From NCBI GenBank assembly GCA_937902455.1, contig CALELI010000160.1:1-49457 (forward strand): 49,457 bases of DNA. The letters run 5' to 3'. The DNA comes from an uncultured Prevotellaceae bacterium. Its GTDB lineage: Bacteria; Bacteroidota; Bacteroidia; Bacteroidales; Bacteroidaceae. The position numbers were made by a program, and so were the translations under genes. The notes beneath the pieces are model-generated. The model did not search any database, was not told the DNA's origin, and worked only from the letters and a program-made list of their open reading frames with translations. Positions 1-8,192 of the stretch are shown one piece after another (position 1 is the stretch's first letter; each line of letters starts with the position of its first letter).

Positions 1-608
1 ATCATACCGTTGGGGTTGAGGGGGTGCGACCAGATGTTGCCGCAGAAGGAGATGGTGAGGAAGCCGCCATACTTGTGGTGCATGGGAACGAGCTTGGCAA
101 AGAGGGCGATACGTGCCGCCTGGCTGCTGGAGCTGGGGTCGCCAGCCTCGTCGAATCCCCAGAACTGCTCGGCGTAGTTCCAGCCGAGGAAGTTGGGATA
201 GTGGGTGAAGAAGTACTCGAAGGTCTCGAGGTCGTCGTCCTTGATGTGGGTGTGGCCTCCACTGGCAGGCTGGCAGGTGAACCACATGCCGTTCTGCTGG
301 CAGATGGTAGCCCACGACTTGTAGGTGCGTACTGCGTTCTGAGGCATCTTGTAGACGTTCTTCTCAGTATCGTACTGACAGGAGAGCGACAAGTTCAGAC
401 ACACGTACGGCTTTATAGCATCAGGAATGAGGTTGATGATTTTCTGAGGATCGGCCTTGTTCCACACATCCACATGTACAAGCCACAGAGGATGCTGAGA
501 ATCGACAGGGCGACGTTGCTGAGCATAGCTCAGAGTGAAGAGTGAAAAGTGAAAAGTGAAAAGTAGCAACAGAGCTACCAGTTTGTGATTGAACCTATTC
601 ATAGTCAT
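1..608 (-). CDS. Glycoside hydrolase family 98 protein, N-terminal part (cut by window edge)
   Basis: The reading frame starts at the ATG at 608 and runs open through the window edge, giving the first 202 residues. A signal peptide ends near residue 30 (LSYAQ). The rest reads like the catalytic domain of GH98: LWLVHVDVWNKADPQKI (41-57), a CQPASGGHTH segment (112-121) and LGWNYAEQFWGFDEAG (141-156), whose Glu147 is the likely general acid. GH98 enzymes are endo-acting: some cleave blood-group galactans, and Bacteroides members cleave glucuronoarabinoxylan, so substrate cannot be told from this fragment. An ATG at 602 is an alternative start. Oddity: the hydrophobic core LLFTFHFSLFTL is encoded by a short tandem repeat (about 538-565) that occurs elsewhere as spacer DNA. 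The family call is from memory of the motifs; the C-terminal half is not visible. Confidence 0.78.
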   Translation of the reverse strand, partial: MTMNRFNHKLVALLLLFTFHFSLFTLSYAQQRRPVDSQHPLWLVHVDVWNKADPQKIINLIPDAIKPYVCLNLSLSCQYDTEKNVYKMPQNAVRTYKSWATICQQNGMWFTCQPASGGHTHIKDDDLETFEYFFTHYPNFLGWNYAEQFWGFDEAGDPSSSSQAARIALFAKLVPMHHKYGGFLTISFCGNIWSHPLNPNGM

Positions 609-626
609 CTTTGTTTAATGTTTCTG

Positions 627-634
627 CAAAGTTA
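627..634 (-). promoter_or_regulatory. Probable -7 box for the GH98 gene
   Basis: On the minus strand this reads TAACTTTG, matching the Bacteroidetes -7 consensus TAnnTTTG, about 19 bases before the ATG at 608. No good TTTG -33 element lies at 19-20 bases, so the call rests on one box. Confidence 0.4.
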
Positions 635-728
635 GGAAATAAAAACGACACTGATTCACACATTATATAATATTATAGGGAAGTCATGCGCTTTTGATAC
701 ACCACGACAAAGATTAGTTACAAATTAT

Positions 729-759
729 TTTGCCACACCTTACATTTTCCGTAACTTTG
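729..759 (+). promoter_or_regulatory. Consensus Bacteroidetes promoter before the small peptide gene
   Basis: TTTG at 729-732, then exactly 19 bases, then TAACTTTG at 752-759. This is the full housekeeping consensus. Transcription would start near 766, 12 bases before the ATG at 778. Confidence 0.65.
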
Positions 760-777
760 CCTCATCATATCAAGTAC

Positions 778-900
778 ATGACAAAAACAAATTATATGAA
801 ACGAATCTATCTGCTTCTCATTTCAGTCATGATGACGACAATGTGTATGGCACAGGTTGAAGACACAGATGTCAAATCCTCCAAACAGGAAAAGGCTTGA
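778..900 (+). CDS. Small secreted peptide, 40 aa, function unknown
   Basis: A 40-codon frame starts at ATG 778, directly behind a consensus promoter. An alternative start is the internal Met7 at 796, in MKRIYLLL. The product has a clear signal peptide: positive KR, hydrophobic IYLLLISVMMTTMCM, cleavage at AQ. Only about 15 polar, charged residues (VEDTDVKSSKQEKA) would be released. I do not recognise it. It could be a genuine small exported peptide or the decayed 5' end of a larger secreted gene, since the frame stops abruptly and no continuation is seen in the next 110 bases. Promoter and signal peptide together are the evidence; coding is not proven. Confidence 0.45.
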   Translation: MTKTNYMKRIYLLLISVMMTTMCMAQVEDTDVKSSKQEKA

Positions 901-956
901 AGAGATTGGCTTTGCCGCAATATTGGATATTTATGCCAATTATTCTCGGTCGCGCA

Positions 957-988
957 CTTGCAAATATGAAAAGAACTTATTATATTTG
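957..988 (+). promoter_or_regulatory. Promoter before rarA
   Basis: TATATTTG at 981-988 is a full -7 match. A CTTG at 957-960 sits 20 bases upstream as a near-consensus -33 box. The rarA ATG follows 22 bases after the -7 box. Confidence 0.5.
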
Positions 989-1010
989 CACATTATTTAT
1001 ATATTAAGCC

Positions 1011-2264
1011 ATGCAACCATTAGCAGAAAGAATGAGACCGCAGACGCTGGATGACTTCGTGGGACAGAAGCATCTGGTTGGGGAAGGTGCAGTGATAAGG
1101 AGGATGCTGGAGCAGAAAAGGGCTTCGTCGTTCATTCTCTGGGGGCCTCCGGGAGTGGGAAAGACCACTCTTGCGTACATCGTGTCGAAGACTCTGGAAG
1201 TGCCGTTCTTCTCGCTGAGTGCGGTGACGAGCGGTGTGAAGGACGTGAGGGACGTGATTGAGAAGGCCAAGAACTCGCGGTTCTTCTCGGAGAACAGCCC
1301 GATTCTCTTCATCGACGAAATCCACCGTTTCTCCAAGAGCCAGCAGGACTCCCTGCTCGGGGCTGTGGAACAGGGTGTCATCACCCTCATCGGTGCCACG
1401 ACGGAAAATCCTTCGTTCGAGGTCATCCGTCCTTTGCTGAGCCGATGTCAGGTGTATGTACTGAAATCGCTCGAAGTGGCCGACCTGCAGGACCTGCTCG
1501 AGAGGACCCTGAAGAAGGACTCGTTCCTCAAGGAAAGGGACATAAAGATAGAAAGCACCCAGGCACTCTTCCGGTTCAGTGGTGGCGATGCACGGAAACT
1601 CCTGAACATCATCGACCTCGTGACAGCAGAAGGGGATGTCATCTCCGACGAGACGGTCACCTCGTGCCTACAGCAGAACCCGCTTGCCTACGACAAGGAG
1701 GGCGAGATGCACTACGACCTCATCTCTGCGTTCATCAAGAGCGTGAGGGGTTCCGACCCCGATGCTGCCCTCTACTACCTTGCCAGGATGGTCGAGGGAG
1801 GCGAACAGCCTGAATTCATAGCACGCCGGCTTGTCATTCTTGCCAGCGAGGACATAGGCCTTGCAAACCCTAACGCCCTGCTGCTCGCCAATGCTGCATT
1901 CGACGTAATCCACAAGATTGGGTGGCCCGAGGCAAGGATATCACTGGCTGAAGCCACCGTCTATCTCGCCACCAGTCCTAAGAGCAATTCTGCCTATATG
2001 GGCATCGACAATGCCATTGCCTATGTCCGCGAGACGGGAAACCTGCCCGTACCGCTCCACTTAAGGAATGCCCCGACTAAACTGATGGAGGAACTGGGGT
2101 ATCACGAAGGCTATAAATATGCTCACGACTACAAGAACCACTTTGTCCGTCAGCAATACCTCCCCGACGATGCCTTAGGCAAGAGATTCTGGGAAGCTCA
2201 GGACAACCCTCAGGAGAACAAGATGAAGGGCTTTATTAGTTATCAGTTATCAGTTAACAGTTAA
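1011..2264 (+). CDS. rarA: Replication-associated recombination protein A (AAA+ ATPase)
   Basis: RarA (MgsA) is a clamp-loader-like AAA+ ATPase that acts at stalled replication forks. The 417-residue product starts with the family signature PLAERMRPQTLDDFVGQKHL, has Walker A GPPGVGKT (45-52), Walker B ILFIDEIHRF (98-107), sensor GATTENPSF, and the C-terminal helical region with ASEDIGLANPNAL and the YKYAHDYKNHFVRQQYLPD block. Length fits the family. It has its own promoter just upstream. Oddity: after the conserved DNPQENKMKGF the protein ends in ISYQLSVNS, encoded by the dispersed repeat that fills the following spacer, so the native last residues appear to have been replaced. Confidence 0.95.
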   Translation: MQPLAERMRPQTLDDFVGQKHLVGEGAVIRRMLEQKRASSFILWGPPGVGKTTLAYIVSKTLEVPFFSLSAVTSGVKDVRDVIEKAKNSRFFSENSPILFIDEIHRFSKSQQDSLLGAVEQGVITLIGATTENPSFEVIRPLLSRCQVYVLKSLEVADLQDLLERTLKKDSFLKERDIKIESTQALFRFSGGDARKLLNIIDLVTAEGDVISDETVTSCLQQNPLAYDKEGEMHYDLISAFIKSVRGSDPDAALYYLARMVEGGEQPEFIARRLVILASEDIGLANPNALLLANAAFDVIHKIGWPEARISLAEATVYLATSPKSNSAYMGIDNAIAYVRETGNLPVPLHLRNAPTKLMEELGYHEGYKYAHDYKNHFVRQQYLPDDALGKRFWEAQDNPQENKMKGFISYQLSVNS

Positions 2265-2303
2265 CAATGAATTATAAGTTAACAATGAAAAATGAATTAT
2301 GAA
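2237..2303. repeat. Degenerate short repeats at and after the rarA stop
   Basis: TTATCAGTTATCAGTTAACAG followed by several copies of AATGAA/AATTATGAA. The first part is translated as the end of RarA and the rest fills the spacer to the next gene. The same words occur at 7345-7391. Confidence 0.7.
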
Positions 2304-2312
2304 TTGTAAATC

Positions 2313-3152
2313 ATGCTTTCGATACTCATACCCGTATATAATCAGGACTGCACTCTGCTGCTTGGCACGCTGAACGAACAGGCGAGCCGGCTGGGGGTGG
2401 AATTCGAGATAATCCTCGCCGAGGATGGTTCCTCGAAGGTGAAGGACTATTCCCCGCTACACATCCCACAGCTGACACACATCATCAGGAAGGAGAACGT
2501 AGGACGTTCGGCTATCAGGAACTTCCTCTTCTCCAGAGCCCACTACCCTCTCCTGCTCATGATGGACTGCGACGTGTGTATCCAGAAGAGCGATTTCCTG
2601 AAAAACTACCTCCATGCTGCCGACACTCACGAAGTGGTATGTGGAGGACTGGTATATCCGTCTGTCCGTCCTGCCCGGCAGTTCAGGATGAGATACGACT
2701 ACGAGAAGTCCTACGAGAAACGCATGACTCCCGAACGTCTCAACAGCATCTCATGTCCGCCTTTCCGCAGCAGCTGTTTCCTCCTGTGGAAGGAAGTGGC
2801 CGAAAAGGTGCACTTCGACGAGCGATTCAGGCAATACGGGTACGAGGACGTGAAGTTCGGCAAGGACCTACGTGAGGCTGGCTATAAGACATTCCACATC
2901 AACAACCCGGTAGTCAACAACGACATCGAGACGAACCGCGTCTACCTGAAGAAGATTGAGGAATCCATGAGGGTTCTCTATGAGTTCCGCGACGAACTGA
3001 GAAGCGATTCCCGTCTGCTCCGCACAGCCGAGAAGATAAGGAAACTGCATCTCGACTGGGCTGTAAAGAAACTGCGAATCAGGCAGAAGTACTATGCCAC
3101 CTACATTCAGGTCTACAGACTGAAATACTTGCTTTCGTTGATGAATCATTGA
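2313..3152 (+). CDS. Glycosyltransferase family 2
   Basis: This 279-residue protein has the GT-A fold signature of GT2 enzymes: the N-terminal strand MLSILIPVYNQD, an AEDGS segment (37-40), GRSAIRNF (64-71), a DxD-like metal and nucleotide-sugar site MMDCDVCI (83-90) and the acceptor-side motif YGYEDVKFG near residue 175, typical of galactosyl- and N-acetylgalactosaminyl-type transferases. The C-terminal 70 residues are basic and helical, with no membrane segment, so it is probably cytoplasmic or peripheral. Donor and acceptor are unknown. It sits alone between rarA and the helicase gene, 48 bases after rarA with a repeat-rich spacer, and is probably co-transcribed with rarA. Confidence 0.88.
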   Translation: MLSILIPVYNQDCTLLLGTLNEQASRLGVEFEIILAEDGSSKVKDYSPLHIPQLTHIIRKENVGRSAIRNFLFSRAHYPLLLMMDCDVCIQKSDFLKNYLHAADTHEVVCGGLVYPSVRPARQFRMRYDYEKSYEKRMTPERLNSISCPPFRSSCFLLWKEVAEKVHFDERFRQYGYEDVKFGKDLREAGYKTFHINNPVVNNDIETNRVYLKKIEESMRVLYEFRDELRSDSRLLRTAEKIRKLHLDWAVKKLRIRQKYYATYIQVYRLKYLLSLMNH

Positions 3153-3209
3153 AAGTGCGGAATTTAGAGTAAGGCTAATGGCTAATGGCAAAATTATGTG
3201 TCATGAATT

Positions 3210-6200
3210 ATGAAAAGTGAAACAGTGAAAAACCTTAAAATATACAAAGCATCAGCAGGCAGTGGGAAGACCTTCACGCTGACGGTTGAGTACATCAGGC
3301 TTGTCATCCAGAATCCTGACGACTACCGCCATATCCTTGCCGTGACCTTCACCAACAAGGCCACGAACGAGATGAAGGAGAGAATCCTGTTCACCCTCGA
3401 CAAGCTGTCGCGGCACGATCCCGATGCGGCTGGTTACCTGGAGAACATCAAAAAAGGATTGCCAGAGAAATACGATGACGACCTGATTGCCTCCCGTGCA
3501 AGGATGGCACTCAGCAACATACTCCACGACTATTCCCGTTTCAGGATTGAGACCATCGACTCCTTCTTCCAGAGTATCATACGCGACCTCGCCCACGAAC
3601 TATCGCTCACAGCTAACCTGAAAGTCGACCTCCGTCAGGAAGAGGTGCTCAGCGATGCCGTGAGAGACATAATCGAGAACCTTCACACAAAGTCCGATGC
3701 ACTCTATGCCTCGATAAGCGAGTTCATAGAGGAGAAAATCGAAGACTGCCGCAACTGGAAGATAGACAAGGACATCGAGGACTTCGGCAAGAACATCTTC
3801 AACGAAGTATTCCTCAACAAGGAGAAGGAACTGTCGGAAATCTTCACGGACAGTAAGTTCTTCAGTACCTATAAGACAAAACTCCAGAACATCCGCAAGG
3901 AAAAGGAAGGAGAGATTCAGGACATCGTCAGCCGGTTCTTCGACCTTTGCAACATGCTCGGCTGCAACTCGGCAGACTATTTCACACAGAAAGCAAGAGG
4001 TCCGTACAGATACTTCGAGAACCTTCATAACCAGGATTATTCCGACCCTAATTCCTATACCCGCAAATGCATCGACGGAGACTTGCCGTTTGCCAAGGAT
4101 GGTATAGTGGCAGAACACGACGACGAGTTCCGCAGCCTGTTCAGCCAGACGGAAGACCTCGTGTGCAGAAACCGTAAGGTCATCAACACAGTCACCCTCA
4201 TCTTCCGCCACATAAACCAGATGCGTCTGCTCAATGCCGTCAACAGCAAGGTGAGGGAACTCAACAACGATGCCAACCGTTTCCTCCTTGCCGACACAGC
4301 GCACTTCCTCCACAGCCTTATCAACGAGAGCGACATACCGTTCATATACGAGAAGTCAGGCACACGGTTCAACCACATCATGATCGACGAGTTCCAGGAC
4401 ACCAGCACCCTGCAATGGGAGAACTTCAAGCCCTTGCTCAAGAACAGCATCGATGCAGGGAAGATGTGTCTGATTGTCGGCGATGTGAAGCAGAGCATCT
4501 ACCGATGGAGGAACACCGACTGGGGAACCCTCAACAACATCGGTTCCGACAAGGACTTCCGGAATGACATCAACATAGAGACCCTGAAGACGAACCATCG
4601 GAGCAGCGAGCGAGTCATAAAGTTCAACAACGCCCTGTTCACGAACATCAGGGACAACACAGAATACGATGAAGCCCGTTTTGCCTATGCCGACGTAGAG
4701 CAAGAGGTTTCCGACAAGCATCTGAACGAGGGATTCGTACAGATGGAAGTGCTCCCCGACGAAGACTATGCCGAAAACACCCTGAAACGAGTCAAGCAAC
4801 TGATCGAGGACCTGACATCCTCGGGCATCCACAAGGAAGACATAACCCTGTTGCTCCGCACAAAGAAGGAAATCAGCAACATAAGCAACTACTTCGCAAA
4901 GGAATGCCCCGAACTGAAGATAGTCAGCGAGGAAGCCTACAGGCTGGAGTCGTCGCAGGCAGTCAACATCATCGTCCAGGCACTGAAGTACATCGCCAGT
5001 CCCGACGACCGACTTACCCTTGCCACACTCCTCTTCTACACCCTTTCCGACAAATCCCCGCAGGAAATGTCCGACCTGTTCACCCTCACGGCACAGGAAA
5101 TGAAGGCACTGCTACCATCCGCCTTCGTAGAGTCGACTGCCGAACTGACACTCACCCCACTCTACGAACTGTGCCACATCATCTATCAGCAGTTCTCCCT
5201 CAAGGACATCCCTGAACAGGATGCCTACCTCATGAGTTTCTTCGACAACGTCAGCAACTACGTCAGCACCGAGAACATCGACATAAACCATTTCCTCACC
5301 TACTGGGAAGAGACCCTTCACAAGACCAACATACCGAGCGGGAGCATCGACGGCATCACGGCAATGACCATCCACAAGTCAAAGGGGCTGGAATTCCACA
5401 CCGTCATCTGTCCGTTCTTCAGCTGGAACATCAGTGGCAGGCCCGACAACCTCATCTGGTGCGAGCCAAAGGGAGAACCATTCTCCCAGCTCCCTCTCAC
5501 AGCCATCAACTTCGACAAGAAGGCAGGCGACTCAATCTTCTCGGCCGACTACCAGACAGAGACGATGAAGAACACCGTCGACAACCTCAACCTCCTCTAT
5601 GTCGCATTCACGAGGGCAGAAAAGAACCTGTTCATCCTCACAGGAGGCCAGAACGGCACAAACGTGAAGTCCCTCCTCCTCGCGAACCTGCCGGAACTCC
5701 TGACGAAAGCAGAAGACTCCGACCTTTACACCTACGGCGAATTAGTTCCATCCCAACTCTCCCTTCCCTTCGACTTCGCTCAGGGTAAACCCAAAGCTCA
5801 GGGCAGGCCCGACTCTAAACTCAAAACGCCTTTCATCGAGCAGAAGTCGAACGCCACCTTCCGTCAGTCAAACAAGTCGATGCAGTTCGTCGGCACCATC
5901 GACGACGACATAAGGGAGTACGACCGCTACAAGTACATCAACCAGGGACTCACAGTCCATCGGTTCTTCGAACTCATCCACACCCCAGCCGACAAGGAGC
6001 AAGCCATCAGCCAGCTCGAAGACGAAGGAAGGTTCGAAAACGACAAGAGCAGGCAGGAAATAGTCCGTCTCATCGACGATGCACTCTCCGACCCACGGAT
6101 TGCAGAATGGTTCGACCCACGGTGGGAGGAATTCAACGAATGCTCCATCCTCGCCCGCGACGCCGACGGCAACCACATCGAGAAACGTCCCGACAGAGTC

Positions 6201-6389
6201 ATCACCGACGGCAACGAGACCATCGTGATTGACTACAAGACCGGCAAGAAGTCCGACGAGCACGTTCGTCAGGTCCAGACCTACATGCACCTGCTCACCA
6301 CCATGGGCTACCCCAACGTCCACGGCTACCTCTGGTACATCCGCCAGCACGAAATCAAGGCTATCTGGCAGAGCCAGAGTGAAAAATGA
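3210..6389 (+). CDS. UvrD-family helicase with C-terminal RecB-like nuclease (AddA-type)
   Basis: A 1059-residue superfamily 1A helicase for DNA double-strand break processing. Motifs in order: Walker A ASAGSGKTFT (residues 14-23), Ia LAVTFTNKATNEM, II MIDEFQDTS, III IVGDVKQSIYRWR, IV LKTNHRSS, V MTIHKSKGLEFHTVICPF, VI LLYVAFTRAEKNL. The C-terminal end carries a PD-(D/E)XK nuclease signature, RPDRVI followed by IVIDYKTGKK and QVQTYMHLL. This is the AddA/RecB arrangement; no AddB partner is seen nearby. The ATG lies inside an ATTATGAAAAGTGAA-type repeat. Oddity: between helicase motif VI and the nuclease domain, residues about 853-872 are encoded by a dispersed repeat (see 5768-5826) and look like a tolerated in-frame insertion. 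Confidence 0.92.
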   Translation: MKSETVKNLKIYKASAGSGKTFTLTVEYIRLVIQNPDDYRHILAVTFTNKATNEMKERILFTLDKLSRHDPDAAGYLENIKKGLPEKYDDDLIASRARMALSNILHDYSRFRIETIDSFFQSIIRDLAHELSLTANLKVDLRQEEVLSDAVRDIIENLHTKSDALYASISEFIEEKIEDCRNWKIDKDIEDFGKNIFNEVFLNKEKELSEIFTDSKFFSTYKTKLQNIRKEKEGEIQDIVSRFFDLCNMLGCNSADYFTQKARGPYRYFENLHNQDYSDPNSYTRKCIDGDLPFAKDGIVAEHDDEFRSLFSQTEDLVCRNRKVINTVTLIFRHINQMRLLNAVNSKVRELNNDANRFLLADTAHFLHSLINESDIPFIYEKSGTRFNHIMIDEFQDTSTLQWENFKPLLKNSIDAGKMCLIVGDVKQSIYRWRNTDWGTLNNIGSDKDFRNDINIETLKTNHRSSERVIKFNNALFTNIRDNTEYDEARFAYADVEQEVSDKHLNEGFVQMEVLPDEDYAENTLKRVKQLIEDLTSSGIHKEDITLLLRTKKEISNISNYFAKECPELKIVSEEAYRLESSQAVNIIVQALKYIASPDDRLTLATLLFYTLSDKSPQEMSDLFTLTAQEMKALLPSAFVESTAELTLTPLYELCHIIYQQFSLKDIPEQDAYLMSFFDNVSNYVSTENIDINHFLTYWEETLHKTNIPSGSIDGITAMTIHKSKGLEFHTVICPFFSWNISGRPDNLIWCEPKGEPFSQLPLTAINFDKKAGDSIFSADYQTETMKNTVDNLNLLYVAFTRAEKNLFILTGGQNGTNVKSLLLANLPELLTKAEDSDLYTYGELVPSQLSLPFDFAQGKPKAQGRPDSKLKTPFIEQKSNATFRQSNKSMQFVGTIDDDIREYDRYKYINQGLTVHRFFELIHTPADKEQAISQLEDEGRFENDKSRQEIVRLIDDALSDPRIAEWFDPRWEEFNECSILARDADGNHIEKRPDRVITDGNETIVIDYKTGKKSDEHVRQVQTYMHLLTTMGYPNVHGYLWYIRQHEIKAIWQSQSEK
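5768..5826 (+). repeat. In-frame dispersed repeat inside the helicase-nuclease gene
   Basis: TTCGACTTCGCTCAGGG...AAAGCTCAGGGCAGG has the look of dispersed extragenic palindromic repeats. It is followed by GACTCTAAACTCAAAA, a piece of the CTAAACTCT repeat found in spacers here. It is translated as FDFAQGKPKAQGRPDSKLKT in the linker between helicase and nuclease domains. Confidence 0.6.
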
Positions 6390-6502
6390 ATGTTGTTAAT
6401 TACGAATTACGAATTACGAGTTGCTGTTAATTTCGGATTTCGGATTTCGGATTTCGGATTTAGAATTATGGATTATGAATTAATAATAACTAATTATCGC
6501 GT
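6390..6502. repeat. Short tandem repeats in the spacer before kduI
   Basis: Copies of AATTACG (6398-6419) and four copies of TTTCGGA (6431-6462), then AATTATGGATTATGAATTAA. No promoter with a full consensus is visible in this 113-base spacer. Confidence 0.7.
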
Positions 6503-7345
6503 ATGAAAACAAATTATGAAATTCGCTATGCTGCTCATCCGCAGGATGCAAAGGGCTATGACACTACTCGTCTGCGTCATGACTTCCTGATTGAGAAGGT
6601 GTTTGCAGCTGATGAGGTTAACCTCGTGTACAGTATGTATGACCGTATGGTCGTTGGTGGTGCAATGCCTGTAAGTGAAGAACTGAAACTTGAGGCTATC
6701 GATCCATTGAAGGCTCAGTACTTCACTACCCGCAGGGAGATAGGTGTCTTCAACGTTGGTGGTGCAGGAAAGGTCAAGGTCGGCGACGAGACTTTCGAAC
6801 TCGGTTACAAGGAGGCTCTCTATATCGGACGTGGTGACAGGGACGTGATATTCGTTTCTGATGATGCTGCAAAGCCGGCCAAGTTCTATATCAACTCCAC
6901 TACTGCCCACAAGGAATATCCTTGCAAGAAGATCACGAAGGCTGATGCTGTCGTGGCTCACATGGGCAGTCTCGAGATGAGCAATGAGAGGAACATCAAC
7001 AAGATGGTGGTGAATCAGGTCCTCCCTACTTGCCAGTTGCAGATGGGTATGACAGAACTGGCACCTGGAAGTGTATGGAACACAATGCCGGCTCACGTTC
7101 ATTCGCGCCGTATGGAGGCTTACTTCTATTTCGAGGTTCCTGAGGATCAGGCTGTATGCCACTTCATGGGCGAAGTAGAGGAAACACGTCACATCTGGAT
7201 GAAGGGCGACCAGGCTGTTCTCTCACCAGAGTGGTCAATCCATTCAGCAGCAGCAACCCACAACTACACATTCATCTGGGGCATGGGTGGCGAGAACCTC
7301 GACTACGGTGATCAGGACTTCTCAAAGATAACAGACTTGAAATAG
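6503..7345 (+). CDS. kduI: 5-dehydro-4-deoxy-D-glucuronate isomerase
   Basis: KduI converts the unsaturated-uronate product 5-keto-4-deoxyuronate to 2,5-diketo-3-deoxygluconate in pectin and glycosaminoglycan catabolism. At 280 residues it matches the family length. The cupin metal ligands are all present: His198, His200 and Glu205 in MPAHVHSRRMEAYFYF, and His247 in SPEWSIHS. Other family segments are RLRHDFLIEKVF (24-35), EIGVFNVGGAGKV (79-91) and IWGMGGEN. It heads a tight cluster with kduD and a DUF4861 gene, which performs successive steps on pectin-derived sugars. It acts in the cytoplasm. Confidence 0.97.
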   Translation: MKTNYEIRYAAHPQDAKGYDTTRLRHDFLIEKVFAADEVNLVYSMYDRMVVGGAMPVSEELKLEAIDPLKAQYFTTRREIGVFNVGGAGKVKVGDETFELGYKEALYIGRGDRDVIFVSDDAAKPAKFYINSTTAHKEYPCKKITKADAVVAHMGSLEMSNERNINKMVVNQVLPTCQLQMGMTELAPGSVWNTMPAHVHSRRMEAYFYFEVPEDQAVCHFMGEVEETRHIWMKGDQAVLSPEWSIHSAAATHNYTFIWGMGGENLDYGDQDFSKITDLK

Positions 7346-7391
7346 TTAACAGTTATCAGTTATCAGTTAACAATGAATTATAAATTAAATT
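7343..7391. repeat. TTATCAG/TTAACA repeats between kduI and kduD
   Basis: GTTAACAGTTATCAGTTATC followed by AGTTAACAATGAATTATAAATTAA. It is the same word set as after rarA at 2237-2303 and supplies an A/T-rich leader directly before the kduD ATG. Confidence 0.7.
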
Positions 7392-8192
7392 ATGGCTAAT
7401 CTTTTTTCACTTGAAGGTAAGAATGCATGGATTACAGGTGCATCTTACGGAATCGGCTTCAACATCGCAAAGGCTTTCGTTGCTGCCGGAATTAAGAATA
7501 TCATCTTCAACGATATCAATGAGGCTGCTCTCCAGCGTGGTATTGACAACTACAAGGAGGCCGGAATCACAAACGTGAAGGGTTATGTATGTGACGTGAC
7601 TAAGGAAGACGACGTCAAGGCTCTTGTGGAGACTATCCACAAGGAAGTAGGACAGATTGACATCCTCGTAAACAACGCCGGAATCATCAAGCGCATCCCT
7701 ATGCACGAGATGAAGCGCGCAGAGTTCCAGCAGGTAATCGATGTCGACCTTGTTGCTCCTTATATCGTCAGCAGTGCAGTCCTGCCTGAGATGATGGAAC
7801 GTCGCGAAGGTAAGATTATCAATATCTGCAGTATGATGTCGGAACTCGGACGCGAGACGGTGTCAGCATACGCTGCTGCCAAGGGCGGACTGAAGATGCT
7901 CACAAGGAACATCTGTTCTGAGTATGGTGAATATAACATCCAGTGCAACGGTATTGGCCCTGGTTACATCGCAACTCCTCAGACTGCTCCTCTCCGTGAG
8001 AAACAGCCAGACGGAAGCCGACATCCGTTTGATTCGTTCATCTGTGCGAAGACTCCTGCCGGTCGCTGGCTCGACCCTTCTGAACTTGGCGGTCCTGCCG
8101 TATTCCTTGCTTCTCATGCAAGCGATGCAGTAAACGGACACGTACTGTATGTTGACGGAGGTATTCTTGCTTATATCGGTAAACAGCCATGA
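7392..8192 (+). CDS. kduD: 2-dehydro-3-deoxy-D-gluconate 5-dehydrogenase (SDR family)
   Basis: KduD reduces 2,5-diketo-3-deoxygluconate to 2-keto-3-deoxygluconate with NAD(P)H. The 266-residue product is a classical short-chain dehydrogenase: nucleotide-binding GASYGIG (16-22), structural NNAG (94-97), and the catalytic set Ser147, Tyr160 and Lys164 (SAYAAAKGG). It is larger than the E. coli enzyme by a 10-15 residue loop around REKQPDGSRHPFDSF. The stop codon overlaps the next start by four bases (ATGA at 8189), so kduD and the DUF4861 gene are translationally coupled. Confidence 0.95.
   Translation: MANLFSLEGKNAWITGASYGIGFNIAKAFVAAGIKNIIFNDINEAALQRGIDNYKEAGITNVKGYVCDVTKEDDVKALVETIHKEVGQIDILVNNAGIIKRIPMHEMKRAEFQQVIDVDLVAPYIVSSAVLPEMMERREGKIINICSMMSELGRETVSAYAAAKGGLKMLTRNICSEYGEYNIQCNGIGPGYIATPQTAPLREKQPDGSRHPFDSFICAKTPAGRWLDPSELGGPAVFLASHASDAVNGHVLYVDGGILAYIGKQP

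Noticed and set aside
24..545. Plus-strand frame of 173 codons opposite the GH98 gene
   Set aside because: The opposite strand gives a signal peptide and GH98 motifs; the plus-strand product matches nothing and has no promoter.
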